Below are positions 1-13,097 of a stretch of DNA of 64,000 nt, one piece after another. The number at the start of each line of letters is the position of its first letter. Within the stretch, counting starts at the first letter, position 1. The DNA lies in NCBI GenBank assembly GCA_001939145.1, contig LSRX01000846.1, positions 164,107-228,106 of the forward strand, in the 5' to 3' direction. This stretch comes from Symbiodinium microadriaticum. Its lineage: Eukaryota; Sar; Dinophyceae; Suessiales; Symbiodiniaceae. The notes below the pieces were generated by a model. It made no database searches. It was given only the letters and a program-made list of their open reading frames with translations, and was not told the origin of the DNA. Made by a program: the position numbers and the translations under genes.

Positions 1-71
1 CTTCCACTTCACAGCACACTCGGTGCCAGGCAGCTGCGGCTTCTCCAGCGGCGGACGCGGCAGCACACGAC
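1..71 (-). CDS. Partial exon at window edge
   Basis: The minus strand is open to the window edge and reads like coding sequence, with a Pro/Leu-rich start and then ECAVKWK at the edge. A CAG acceptor lies immediately upstream (AG at 73-72), followed by G as in most other acceptors in this window. The exon would be an internal or last exon of the next minus-strand gene, most of which lies outside the window. Product unknown. The evidence is only the open frame, the splice site and the shared orientation with its neighbours. Confidence 0.35.
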
Positions 72-490
72 CTGGGTCATTTGCGATTATAAAGCACTAG
101 ACTGCTCAATTCCCGTCACTTCACGGAAGCGACAAAACTGGCACCACAAATGCTCAATAACGCGCAATTGACAATGCAGGCTACAGCAAAGGCAAACTTC
201 GGGTCACCTTGCCAGGGTCCTTTTTCCCTCGTCGATCGTGGCACAGATTTCCGGTTTTTTTGCTGCAGGGGCATGCGGCGCAGCGCGTCTGAGACGTAAC
301 CAGTATGCAGGGTTTAAGGTTTCGGGTTGTCTCGCTTCTCGCTTATACTTTAAACTTTACTTTACTTGATCTACATGGAACGCGTGCTCACCCCTGCCAG
401 CTGCTACGATTTGCTTCTCAAAACTTCGCGGGCTGGACACATGTTGCGTCGGGCCGCCGCTTGTGATTTTCCTCGGCTCTCTCGGACCTT
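72..490. other. Non-coding spacer or intron
   Basis: No convincing exon is seen on either strand. The stretch carries one telomere-like scrap near 310-330 and two copies of the TCGGRCC heptamer near its right end. It separates the stop codon of the methyltransferase-like gene C from the edge exon. Confidence 0.4.
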
Positions 491-3400
491 CTACTCTACG
501 GGCGTGCAAGGATTTGGCTCCGCGTCATCTTCCTTCGTGGCGAGTGCCTCAGGAAACATCTCCTGCAAGGTCTCTGCCAGATCGCTCTGGTAGAGGGGGT
601 GATCCTGCTGAGCGCAGCATCGGGCCGCAATTTTGTCCGCAATCTTCTCGAGCCAGGTGGCATGGGTCTGGTTCAAGGCCAGGCCGACGTACTTCACGTT
701 CAGCTGCAGACAGCTTTCCATCAGGCTCGTAGACCCACACAAGTCGAAGACGCATGCGATGCAGTGGTTCTTGATCAACGCATTGTACAGGGCCGTGGGC
801 TTTGTTTCGGCCCAAAACAAAGGGTAGGAGTCCAGCTCGCTCCACTCCTTCGGGCACCTGGGACATGACCGTTGTTTGTTTTCATGGAATACTTCATGAC
901 AGATTGTGCTATGTGAACATGGCACGACTGGGGCATGGGCTCATCTTCGGCCCCATGCTTGAAACCCAAGATTTTCTGTTTGTCTGCACCGGTCACCCTC
1001 TCCAAATCTACCTTGTAAGGCACGGTCGTGTAAGTCGTGAAAGCTGTGCTGTCCTCGCCATCGACGCAGAAGTCGTCCTGGAACACGTTATATTATAACA
1101 TCAAAAAATTGCGTGTGCTGCGATCCTGGATAAACACACTGGGCGACACAAACATCGGTCCTCTCGGGCCTGGGTGGAAAGTCGGACCTTCGGCACACCG
1201 ACCGTCACGAAACAGGTCTCGTGGTTTGCCTGGCTCGCGAACACCTTCCGTGTGTTGCTCTTGGCGATCTTGCCTTTGAAGTCCACGTGCAGCTCGACGG
1301 TCTCCTTGCCGTTCTTGTACACAATCTCATCGAGCCTGGGATTCCATCCGAGCAACAGCTGCTGAGGTAAAAGTGCCCCTGTGCACTGGCACTACACGCC
1401 TGTGCTTGCGTGTGCGAAAAACTTCTTCTTCAGGGTTGAGTTGCTTGCTGTTTCTCGGTTGTCGGTTCTTGGTCGTGCCTTCTTGGTTGTTGGTCGTCGG
1501 TTGCCGCTTCTTGGCTGCTGCTTCTGGGCTGCTTGTGGGTTGTCGCTTGTTGCTTCTTGCTTTGCGGTTGCCTTCTACTTGTTTCTGCTGCTCTTGCTCG
1601 TCGTGCCTTGCTGTTCAGAAGATTCTTCTCGACACTTCTTCTAATTATTCCTCGGACAGCCGTGCGAGAAAAAATATATACATCATATGCGCACATTCAG
1701 AATAAGAAATCCAGGGTACCCTCTCGGCCTGCCAATTTCTTATTTTTCTCTTTCTCAGTTTGTCTTCGCTGGTGTTGTTCGCACAAAAAAGTAAACCAAA
1801 AAACTAAGAGAGTAGATTTCGGACTCCAAAAGCTCGGCGCCAAACCCTTACAAAGGAAACCAAGAAATGACCGCACAGGAGGATTCGAGCCACGGTCATT
1901 GGCATTTCAGCTCATGTGCTTATTCGGGCATGGCATCCTGTGGACGTGTGGGACGCCGTCATGTTGCTCGCATTTTGCACAGAGCTTGTGATCAGCCCTT
2001 ACCAGAACCCACTAAAATAAGAAGTCGAGCACATCAATTTCTTATTTTGGTGGTTTTCGTTCCTTTATGGCAATGCTTAATTTCAGCCCTTACTAAGCCT
2101 CTAGAGCCCTCCAAAGCTGCTATTAAGGCCTTATTAAGCCCTTCTTAGGCAAGCCCAGAACCCAATAAAATAAGAACTCGAGTCCCTTATTTTTCTAAGC
2201 TTAAGAAAACGAGCCCCTCAATTTCTTATTTTGTTGGTTTTCGTTCCTACATGGCAATGCTTAATTTCAGCCCTTACTAAGCCCTTAGAAAGCCTCTAGA
2301 GCCCTCCAAAGCTGTTCTTAAGGCCTTAAGCCCTTATTAGGCAAGGCCAGAACCCACTAAAATAAGAACTCGAGCCCCTCATTTTCTTAAATTTAAGAAA
2401 TCGAGCCCCTCAATTTCTTATTTTGGTGGTCTTCGTTCCTACATGGCAATGCTTAATTTCAGCCCTTACTAAGCCCTTACAAAGCCTCTAGAGCCCTCCA
2501 AAGCTGTTATGAAGGCTTTACGAAGCCCTTATTAGGCAAACCCAGAACCCACTAAAATAAGAACTGGAGCCCCTCATTTTCTCAAATTTCAGAAAACGAG
2601 CCCCTCAATTTCTTATTTTGGTGGTTTTCGTTCCTATATGGCAATGCTTAATTTCAGCCCTTACTAAGCCCTTACAAAGCCTCTAGAGCCCTCCAAAGCT
2701 GTTATGAAGGCTTTACGAAGCCCTTATTAGGCAAACCCAGAACCCACTAAAATAAGAACTGGAGCCCCTCATTTTCTCAAATTTCAGAAAACGAGCCCCT
2801 CAATTTCTTATTTTGGTGGTTTTCGTTCCTATATGGCAATGCTTAATTTCAGCCCTTACTAAGCCCTTACAAAGCCTCTAGAGCCCTCCAAAGCTGTTAT
2901 TAAGGCTTTACGAAGCCCTTATTAGGCAAACCCAGAACCCACTAAAATAAGAACTGGAGCCCCTCATTTTCTCAAATTTCAGAAAACGAGCCCCTCAATT
3001 TCTTATTTTGGTGGTTTTCGTTCCTATATGGCAATGCTTAATTTCAGCCCTTACTAAGCCCTTACAAAGCCTCTAGAGCCCTCCAAAGCTGTTATTAAGG
3101 CTTTACGAAGCCCTTATTAGGCAAACCCAGAACCCACTAAAATAAGAACTGGAGCCCCTCATTTTCTCAAATTTCAGAAAACGAGCCCCTCAATTTCTTA
3201 TTTTGGTGGTTTTCGTTCCTATATGGCAATGCTTAATTTCAGCCCTTACTAAGCCCTTACAAAGCCTCTAGAGCCCTCCAAAGCTGTTATTAAGGCCTTA
3301 CGAAGCCCTTATTAGGCAAACCCAGAACCCACTAAAATAAGAACTGGAGCCCCTCATTTTCTCAAATTTCAGAAAACGAGCCCCTCAATTTCTTATTTTG

Positions 3401-5701
3401 GTGGTTTTCGTTCCTATATGGCAATGCTTAATTTCAGCCCTTACTAAGCCCTTACAAAGCCTCTAGAGCCCTCCAAAGCTGTTATTAAGGCCTTATTAAG
3501 CCCTTATTATTCGTCAAGCTTTATGTGTGATTCTACTCACGCGCATCCACAGACAAAATTCGCATGCGAGCGGCAACCGTCGGGCCTCCCTGCTCCTGCC
3601 ATCGAAGCAGAAGGACATTGTCGTGCCGGAGGCAGATGCCTGTGCTGCAGCGAACTCGGCCCGCTCCTTGAAGTAAGTGAGCAGCGCCGAGGTTTTCGTG
3701 CTGCTCACCGGCGGCATCCCATTCCATGGTTTCGAGTCGGACTCCACGCACAAATCGTAGGCAAGATGGACCATGAGGAACTGAGAGTTCAGGTTGCCCG
3801 TGAATGAGGAGGCCATGGACTGCCGGAAGCACTGCTCGCAGGCGCCTCGGTCCTTTATGACCACCGGCATCACTGTGACCAGGGTCTTTCGGGCCGTGAC
3901 AGCCTTCTTCCAGACTTCCTGGCGAGCATTCTACAACTTGACATGCTTTAAACCGAAACTGACATGACGTGAAAATCAATGGGTAGCGCCGTGCTCCGTC
4001 CTCCTTCTCCTGCTTTCGGAACATCTTCCGCAAGTCGGCATCTTCTTTGCTCGCGCCGCCCAAGTCGACAAGGTCCTTCCAAGACAAGTCCGTCGTCGGC
4101 CCGCCGTTCTGCTGATTCATAGTTTTCAGGGCCTCCTGGAACTCCTTGACGACCTCGTGCTCGCTTGCATCGGACCGCATCTCCTTGGCGAAGTCCGCAT
4201 CGTCGAGGAGGGCGAGGCTGCGAACGGAGTCGTTGAGCTGGCCATCGATGACGGAGAAAGCCCACTCCAACGTCGGGCCCACCTGCTTCAGCTCTGTCTC
4301 GGAGAAACGAGCCCGCATCTGGGCCAGACATGCCTGGCTCGCCGCATCGAACGTCGTGCCATCGTCCGCCTGGGCGGCTTTCGAAAGCATGGTGCGGAAC
4401 CTCGCGGGCAGGAGGAAGTCCACGATCTCCTTGCTGAAGTTGGGCGGGCATCGGTCCATCAGTGCGACCACGTTGTGGCAGTGCTGCAGCAGCTGCCACT
4501 GCGCGAGCGCGATCGACACGTACGGCACCTGCTCCGCACTCGTGGGCTTGCACTCTCGGCCCTCTTTGCCCGTCAGGTTCTCCGCGCTGCATCGGGCCGG
4601 CTGGAGGACATCCAAGTCCAGGGCGATGCTCAGGAGGAAGACAACCTGCTCCACGGTCTCCTGGACCTGACTCGCGCCTGCTTTGGAGCATGCCGTCGTG
4701 AGCCTGTAGAGCTTTGTCGGGCCGTCGGTGATGACTCCCTTGCCGAACTTGGACTCAATGTACCGCAGGGTGCTTCGGGCCTCAGGCGTCAGCTGCTTGG
4801 AGAAGGCTTCGGCTGCTGCCAGAAGGTTGCGGCTGATTGGCTTGCCCTGGTACAAAACTCCTTCCTTCTTGAGCCTGGCGAGAGTGTTGGCAATCGTGCC
4901 CTCGGCCCAACCTTTGGTGAGCACGATCAAACGGTCGCAGAACATCAAGAAGGTCTCGCCAGCCGCCTCCAAAGTTCTCAGGGTCTCACTCGTGCCGAGG
5001 GCGATGCGCGCCACGCGGTGTCTTTCTTCCGGGGGAATCAAGTGGCATCGCAAGGTGACCGTCAGGCCTGCCTGCAGCAGGGCGTCGACCCCGGCTGGAT
5101 GAGCAGTGGCCTCTTGCAAAGCTTGGTACAAGGCGAACCAATACGCATAGAGTACTGTGTGGCCAGCAATCAGGGTCAGGCTGCGAGGGTACTTGGCCGC
5201 GTCGGGCCCGGGAGCTTTCTGTTTCGACTTCGCATTCGGCCCTTCGGCTGGCTCGGGCCTTTTCTCCGAAGCACTTGGCAGCTCCGCGAGCGCCCCGACG
5301 AAGACATCCAGGACGGCGGGGTAGATCAGGCGGTCGTCTTTGCACAGCCTCGTCGAAAAAAGGCTCATCGCGTTTTGGACCTGCGAGATGGTCGCGCCGC
5401 TCATGTCTTCAGTCAAGGAGTCTCGGGCCAGCAAGTCCACCCAGTAGATGGAGCCGCCTGCTTCGTACAAGGATGTCGTCGCCAGAGACGACAGAGCGTT
5501 GTCGTTCTGCCACATTTCCTTGTACGACGTCATCTTGGCCTTCTTGGAAGAGGATGTAGGCACGCTCGTCGGCAAAAGCAACGGCGCCCAGCTTTGCGGT
5601 TCCCCGCTCCTCTCGGTCCCAACAAAGGCTTTCAACATACGTCGGGCCTCCCAGGGAATTCCAGGAAGCACGAGTGGAACAATGTACTTGCAATAGTTCA
5701 T
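491..5701 (-). CDS. Gene C: large helical protein with N4/N6 DNA-methyltransferase-like C-terminus
   Basis: Spliced gene, read from 5701 down to a TAG at 491-493. Exons: 5701 to about 3995 (569 codons, mostly helical, family not recognised); 3930-3541; 1361-1140; 1077 to about 919; about 915-491. The 3541 donor is GTGAGT and the 1361 acceptor is CTCAG; both are phase 0, so a 2.2-kb intron full of satellite repeat is spliced out cleanly. The last exon has a zinc-finger-like CHEVFH...CPRCP motif, then KPTALYNALI, VFDLCGSTS and YVGLALN. This order (KP..L..LI, D..GS.S, YVG...N) is that of the C-terminal SAM-binding part of DNA N4/N6 methyltransferases, but DPFxGSGT is degenerate and no DPPY or SPPW catalytic motif was found, so activity is doubtful. 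The junction between 955 and 900 is unresolved (very short intron or frameshift). The ATG at 5701 may be internal; a better start may be the exon at 6918. The long open frame on the opposite strand is a shadow. Confidence 0.7.
1420..1640 (+). repeat. Decayed trinucleotide repeat in gene C intron
   Basis: The plus strand is dominated by degenerate TTG, CTT and CTG triplets. The minus strand therefore reads as a Lys/Gln/Thr-rich open frame without clear coding character. It lies inside the intron between 3540 and 1362. Confidence 0.5.
2001..3515 (+). repeat. 195-bp tandem satellite, about 8 copies, inside an intron
   Basis: The anchor CTTATTTTGGTGG recurs with cytosines at about 2041, 2225, 2417, 2612, 2807, 3002, 3197 and 3392. 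Spacing is 184, 192, then 195 five times. The inner copies are nearly identical and the outer left copies more diverged, as expected for an array homogenised in its middle. Each unit contains CCCACTAAAATAAG and the near-complement CTTATTTTGGTGG about 60 bp apart, so it can fold back. The array lies wholly within the gene C intron (3540-1362). Confidence 0.9.
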
Positions 5702-6510
5702 ACAATGGTAGTCGTTGTAGTTGTGGGTAGTAGTCGTAGTAGTAGTACTAGTAGGACGTAGTAAAAGCAGTACTAGTACTTCTTGTTATTCTTGTTGTTT
5801 TTGTTGTTGTTGCTGTTGCTGTTCCTGTCGCTCTTGATGTTGTTGATGTTGTTGTTGTTGTTGTTGCTGTTGCTGTTGCTGTTGCTGTTGCAGTTGTTGT
5901 TGTTGTTGTTGTTGTTGTTGTTCTCGTTCTTGCTGTTATTCTCGTCATTCGCGTTCTCATTCTCCTTCAGCTTGTGATCGTTGTCGTTGCTGCTCCTGTC
6001 CTTGTTTTGTCTGCTGTCGGCGTCGTTTCTGCTGTGCTTCTGCTGCTTCTTCTTGTTGTTGTTGTTGTTGTTGTTATTATTATGGATTGTTGTTGTTTCT
6101 GTTGTCGTTGCTGTTGTTGCGCGTCTTCTTGTTCTCAGTCTGGTTAAGGTCCTCGTCGTCCTTGGCGTGGTCGGCTCGTTCCGGTCGGTTCTTGTCGTTC
6201 TTGTTCTTTTTGCTCTCGCTGTTCTTCTTGGTGTTGCTGTTGCTGTTGCTGTTCCTGTCGCTCTTGCTGTTGTTGTTGTTGTTGTTGGCGCTGCTGTTGC
6301 TGTTCTTGTCGTCGTGGTCGTTGTCGTTGTTGCTCTCGCTCTTGTCGTTGTCGTTGTTGTTGTTGTTGTTGTTGTTCTTCTTCTTCTTCTTGTGGTCGTT
6401 GTTTGCCGCTGCTGTTGTTGTTGTTCTTGTTGTTGCTGCTGATGTTGTTGTTGTTCCCGGTCTTTTTTCTTGTTCTTGTTCTTGCTCTTATGTTGTTCTT
6501 GTTCTTCTTG
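5702..6510 (+). repeat. Compound trinucleotide microsatellite (GTT/GCT/CTT)
   Basis: About 800 bp of interrupted GTT, GCT, CTT and CGT triplets. A minus-strand frame stays open through all of it (5773-6657) only because these triplets contain no stop; it would encode runs of Asn, Thr, Arg and Gln. It probably lies in an intron between the exons at 6918 and 5701 of gene C. Confidence 0.85.
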
Positions 6511-6657
6511 TAGCTCGGGTTGCGCTTGCGTCGCTGCGGCTTCTTCGCGCTTTTGATATTCTTCCTGCCTACCGTATCGGTGCCATGCTTCTTTGTGCAA
6601 ACTCGAGTTCAGTGTCATTGTTTGTCGTCTTTGTGTAGTTCGGACCACGGCTGCCAC
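6480..6657 (-). CDS. Possible exon upstream of gene C
   Basis: The non-repetitive front part of the long triplet-repeat open frame reads like an ordinary charged, helical segment (LHKEAWHRYGRQEEYQKREE) before it runs into the microsatellite. It could be a second exon of gene C between the exons at 6918 and 5701. No convincing splice sites were fixed, and it may be chance. Confidence 0.25.
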
Positions 6658-6813
6658 CGCTACTCTTCAACTCTATTAAATCCCTGCAGTAAGCCCACGA
6701 CTCCCAGCCTCTCAATAAGTTGAGAAGGGTGAGCTATGCCCCCTAAGCCCCAAGCCTCTTGTACCCTACTCCCCCTAACCAAGCACTCGCACTGGCGGTC
6801 GTGTGTAGTACCG

Positions 6814-6918
6814 TCAAGTTAGGTTGCACAGAAGCGCCTCGGGGACGATGAGCTTCATCAGGTCGCTGCCGCTGTTCTCATCAGGCCGGGAAAGCAAGGC
6901 CTTCAGCTCAGCCTGCAT
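6814..6918 (-). CDS. Possible first exon of gene C
   Basis: ATG at 6918 opens MQAELKALLSRPDE and then GSDLMKLIVPEALLC before a TGA at 6816-6814. A GC-type donor (GCAACC) after the LLC codons would end the exon early. Position, strand and lack of another plausible start for gene C suggest this is its first coding exon. The link to the exon at 5701 crosses the triplet microsatellite and is inference only. Confidence 0.4.
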   Translation of the reverse strand: MQAELKALLSRPDENSGSDLMKLIVPEALLCNLT

Positions 6919-7057
6919 GGTGGAGTCTTACTTACTACCACGTGCGAGGCTCGGGCCAGCTCAAAAATGGTCTGAGGAAGGAAGAAGCGGCTGCCCTGCT
7001 GCCTGGCTTACCTGGCCGAGCTTGTTTTCAAGCACGGAGCTTGTTTTCAATGATTTG

Positions 7058-7216
7058 AAATTACCTAGCAGTTTTCCGGAAAACTGCTACGTAATTTTAT
7101 GTCGAAATGCTATGAAATTACCTTCGTCAGCTTTACCCATATAAGGCAAAAGGTAATCTTACAGCATTATGCTGCAAGATTACCCCACAGTTTTCCGGAA
7201 AACTGCTAGGTAATCT
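7058..7216. repeat. Cluster of large nested palindromes
   Basis: Palindrome 1 spans 7058-7097 and is centred on TTTTCCGGAAAA with 19 of 20 pairs matching. Palindrome 2 spans 7152-7184, with arms GGTAATCTT and AAGATTACC and a further paired core. Palindrome 3 spans 7177-7216, again centred on TTTTCCGGAAAA with 17 of 20 pairs. Palindromes 2 and 3 share the arm at 7177-7184, so the two folds are mutually exclusive. The cluster lies between the end of the C5-methyltransferase gene and the start of gene C. Confidence 0.9.
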
Positions 7217-7365
7217 AAGATCAGATTGCATCGAAATTACCTTTTGGGTCTGTCTTGCGGAAGCTCCGGATCTCATGGGCCGAGCAGCACCGGTGCCCGG
7301 CCCAGCCTGCGAATTAAGAACATCGGTCCGAGCAGACCCGCAGCAGCGGAGCGAGATTGCAGTGC

Positions 7366-7392
7366 TCTCTCTCGATCTCAGTCTGTTTCTGT

Positions 7393-7440
<48 letters not shown>

Positions 7441-7452
7441 GTCTCTCTCTAC
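7366..7452 (+). repeat. (CT)n microsatellite
   Basis: A long CT run, interrupted near its ends by TCTGT units, about 90 bp beyond the stop codon of the C5-methyltransferase gene on its 3' side. In that transcript it would be a GA-rich stretch of the 3' region. Confidence 0.9.
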
Positions 7453-7538
7453 TCTAACTACTGCTAGTCTTTCATTTCAGTCGAACTTACAGCACTAAGT
7501 CAACAGCAATGCGCTGCTGTCTGCTCGGGCCTATCTTT

Positions 7539-9772
<2,234 letters not shown>

Positions 9773-10281
9773 CTGCAGACATCGTGACAAGAAGACATGA
9801 CAAGAAGACAATGTCCGAAAACGGTCCTCCTTTGGAATTGCACGTCGACAAGATGCGCAGGCTGGAGATGACTCTGATTCGAAAGCTGTTTGTGGCAGCA
9901 GCGACAAGCCGACAGTTGTGCCGCTACCTATTGTGCTACTATAGTCATTCATTAAAGTGCTCAGCAACTGTCTGACGACAACGTGGCTCGCGCCGCAGCC
10001 TTTAAATGAAGTCGCAAGGCGAGCAAGACGCCAGCGCCAAGCAGATGTCGCTGCCAAGTCATATTCTAATCGCCTTACAGGGAACCCTTGGACTAGATAA
10101 CTTGTGTATGCGTAAGGGTTTTGAAGTAACAACACATACCCCCACTCAAAACAAAAGAAGTGGTGTGCTCGTAATTGCTGGCTCTCGGTCCCTGCTGAAA
10201 AAAAACCGCGACATATCGCGAAATCATCGGGCCACGGCTTCGGCTGTACATCGCCCGGGCACCTGTCGGACCGTCGGGCCT
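9773..10281. other. Intergenic spacer between genes F and D
   Basis: About 500 bp between the stop of gene F and the possible first exon of the C5-methyltransferase. Open minus-strand frames occur but none has splice sites or a start worth calling. It contains a few copies of the TCGGRCC heptamer near 10221-10280. Confidence 0.4.
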
Positions 10282-11556
10282 CTACTCCTGAGACTGAAGC
10301 TCCTGCAACCCGGCCAGGGACCGCTGCAGGGTGGAGAGCTCACTCTTCTTTCTGGTGATCTGGTGCTTCAGCTTCTGAATCTCCTGCACTCGAAGCACGC
10401 CGGTGGTCTCTTTGATGAGGTCGGCAAGCGAGGCATGGGTCTGGGCCAAGTTGAATCCCAACTTCACCGAGATCGTGCCTTCCATGTCCATGGCGCCATC
10501 GTGAACCCAGAAGTCCTGGACAGATGCAGACACAAGTCGTTGATCATGCCGCTAGCTAGCAAGGCGGCCATTCAACTGTTGACAAGTCATGGCAAGCACA
10601 AGCATGGCAAACAAGTGGCCGCAATTCGGGAGTAGTTCGTGCCCGTGTAGCGAAGCCCGGTCGTCAGGTCGGGGAACTTGTGAACGCAGAGGGTCACGTC
10701 GGTCTTGGGGGTCGCCTGCACAAGCCAGGTCAAGAATGCTGCCGTCGAGCTCTCGCCCAAGAGGATCATGAATTTGTCGGTCCCCGCAAGCGACCCGTAC
10801 GAGTCGAGAATCAAGACCTTTGCCACCTTGCCCATAACGACCTCGTCTTCGGGCCGGTAAAAGGTGAGAAGGGACGGCCGCATCAGCACGTTGGATCGGT
10901 CCTCGACGGTTGTCTGCAGCACGGTGCGGAAACACTCGATCCGGAAGAGCGGATGCAGCGGCGACAACGGAAGTCGGGCCTTGCACCCCGTCACTCCCTT
11001 GATGGCAGGGGCGGTGCGGTAATCCAAGAGGGACTGCTGGATCGCCGCCTGAACATCCGCGCATCGGAACATCCACACCCGGTAGCTGCGCGTCAGGTCC
11101 ACCAGTCGGTCCATGTCGGGGCTTTCCGCGGCACCGTCGGTGGACGTGTCGTCTCGAGACAAGCAGGGCGACAAGGGTTCGGCCCTGCGGATCTTCTTCT
11201 TGGGCATGGTCGGGTTGGAGAAATGCAAGTTGAGTCCTCGGGCCTTCTTCTTGTGCAGCGCCCAAATGGCCTGCAGCTTTATTGCGAGGTCTTGTGATTT
11301 GTGTCTACGCAACGCCAAAACCCTATTTCTCATTTACTCTACATCCATGCACACTGGCCTCCTCGACGGTGTCATACAAGACCAGCTCCGCCTCAGCATC
11401 GTCCTGGCCGCCCACGAAGATGACGTTGCTGAGGTGATTCCAGTCATCGTCCGTGATGACAGCGAAGAACACCTTCTCCACCTTGCTGCTCTGTGTCTCT
11501 TCGTCGGGCCTACTAGCAGCAGCAACGCTGGCGTTTGCGCTGTCTGTGTTGGCCAT
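10282..11556 (-). CDS. Gene F: unknown protein with C-terminal coiled coil
   Basis: ATG at 11556 starts MANTDSANASVAAASRPDEE. Exon 1 (11556-11338) ends at a GTAAAT donor in phase 0, and exon 2 begins at 11270 after CTGCAG, also phase 0, with AIWALHKKKARGLN. Exon 2 stays open to about 10630 and contains a basic patch (MPKKKIRR), RSYRVWMFRCADVQAA and VAKVLILDSYGSLAG. Exon 3 runs 10515-10282 after a CCAG acceptor, starts DFWVHDGAMDMEG and ends in a probable coiled coil (IQKLKHQITRKKSELSTLQ) before TAG. The exon 2 donor is unresolved; a GC donor near 10620 is possible. No known family recognised. A 10-nt match to the dinoflagellate spliced leader lies 31-40 nt upstream of the ATG. The phase agreement makes the gene itself credible. 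Confidence 0.7.
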
Positions 11557-11586
11557 GGTTGCAGGTCGAGAGTGCCAACGACAAAT

Positions 11587-11596
11587 CAAAATGGCT
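11587..11596 (-). other. Possible spliced-leader relic upstream of gene F
   Basis: On the sense strand AGCCATTTTG lies 31-40 nt before the gene F ATG. This equals the core of the dinoflagellate spliced leader (known to contain AGCCATTTTGGCTC). Only 10 nt match and the flanks differ. In dinoflagellates such relics mark genes reinserted from trans-spliced mRNA, but gene F has introns, so this may be chance. Confidence 0.25.
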
Positions 11597-11616
11597 TAAG
11601 CTTTTTCGGGCCACAA

Positions 11617-12030
11617 CAGCAATCTAGACTAGAGCATGCACAAGTCGTCCTCCATCTTCATGAGCAGATTCTCCACCCACACCACACGCGTGTCACATAC
11701 TCCGAACCCAACACATTAGTCATCCGCGTTACGACAGAATCAGCTAGCACTGACTGAGGCCCTAGCCGGCACCAGGCAAAGGACAAGCGACGCCAGCTGC
11801 CTGGCTCAGAACACATGCTCCTCCTGCATCCTCTGGACTCCGCTTCCCTGGCTGTCTTGTCCGGTCGTCTCGTCCACCAAGAAATGCATGATGTGGTAGT
11901 GCTTTCCCAAAGCTTAACTTTAAACGCAGACCACGAAGGGTTGCAGCCACAACGGTGTAAAGAAGATGTGGTGAACAGAGAGCTGTGCTATGAAGAATGC
12001 CAACATACACGGCCTGCCGAAGTAATGTTA
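11617..12030 (+). repeat. Dispersed repeat, copy 1
   Basis: Shares a long, gapped similarity in the same orientation with 16147-16448. Shared anchors in order: GCAATCTAGAC, TTCTCCAC, ACTCCGAACCCAA, CAGCTGCCTGGCTCA, AAATGCATGATG, CCACAACGGTGTAA and ACACGGCCTGC. No coding frame is conserved in an obvious way. Its class is unknown; it lies immediately upstream of gene F. Confidence 0.75.
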
Positions 12031-13097
12031 TGTACCAGGCATCCCTCATATAGTTATGACATCATACTATGATGCCCTCATCTTCAACGACGTTTCCCCC
12101 AAAGCATCGCGAGCCCACCTGGAGCCCCGTGACGGACTTCGGGAGGCACTTCGGGCCCTAGGAGCACCGCTACTGGAGCCACACGGGCTTCGTGATGTGA
12201 CATCGGGTATCATGGATCGGGAAGTGCAAAGTGTGTTCACTGCTGTAAGTCAGCATCCGGCTTTACTGCTTAGATCTTTTCAATCATATTAATGAAATTG
12301 CACTGCACGAGGAAAGAATGGATGGCTGCTTGTGCGCTAGCTGTTCGTTTTAGTGAAAGCTCAGTAAGGCAGTAGTAGCGGTAGACACTGTATAGTACAG
12401 TACAGTAAACAATGTATCGATTATCTGTTTGCAGCTTGTAAATGCTGTGCACATGTCCGCCTGCAGGAGTGACCGCCTGCAGCTGGTCGCAGTCCCCTGA
12501 GATTCAGAATGATTCGTTGCATTAGATTTACATTCCATCAACATGCGCATCCTGCTGTGCCGGAGCCTCGCGACATCTTGTGTTCTGCAAATGAGTCAGT
12601 TGAAACTTGACTGCTTCTTGAGCATTGGCCTGCCCCCTTCTGCTGTGCAATTATTCCTAGTAGTACATTGCAAACGGATCGTTGAGACCTCCTCTTCCAA
12701 GCAACAGCCCTAAACTTCTAAACCCCTAAACCCCAGACCCCGAAACCTAAAAGGACCCGGGCTCCGATCAACCTGCTCTGGCCTGCGGCAGGCGATGGCG
12801 AAGGCAGCACCTGCAAAGCAGAAACGCTGTGGCTTCTCGCTATGGAGGAGGCAATGCTGTAAATGTACATATGTTCTCTGATTCAATTTAATGGGGCAAC
12901 ACGTAGAAGTTTAAACAACTCAGTGGAGTCCACCATGTAAGCAGAGTCAGCGGCAGTGGTATGGTATGGGCCAATGCGCTTGCAGGCATGTTGGGTTTGG
13001 GCTGGTCTAACCTAGTATTCAATGATAGCACTGGTCCAACCATTTTCCTCGCCGCCCGGAAGAATCACCATGGCAAGCCCTCGGGCCAAGGCCGGAA
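12031..13097. other. Intergenic region between genes E and F
   Basis: Mostly without recognisable features. 12090-12240 is open on both strands (Ser/Arg-rich on minus, Leu/Arg-rich on plus) and could hide an exon, but no splice sites were fixed. 12350-12420 has short TAGTA-type repeats. 12705-12750 is a scrap of degenerate CCCTAAA repeat. Confidence 0.35.

Noticed and set aside
1533..2148. Plus-strand frames of 93-152 codons
   Set aside because: They lie in the satellite-bearing intron of gene C and in degenerate triplets, with no support for coding.
4157..5761. 534-codon open frame on the plus strand
   Set aside because: It is antisense to the main exon of gene C. The minus-strand frame has natural composition, splice sites and continuity with later exons, so the plus frame is a codon-usage shadow.
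5773..6657. 294-codon minus-strand frame rich in Asn, Thr, Arg and Gln
   Set aside because: Most of it is interrupted GTT/GCT/CTT microsatellite whose triplets contain no stop. Only its first 60 codons were kept as a weak exon candidate.
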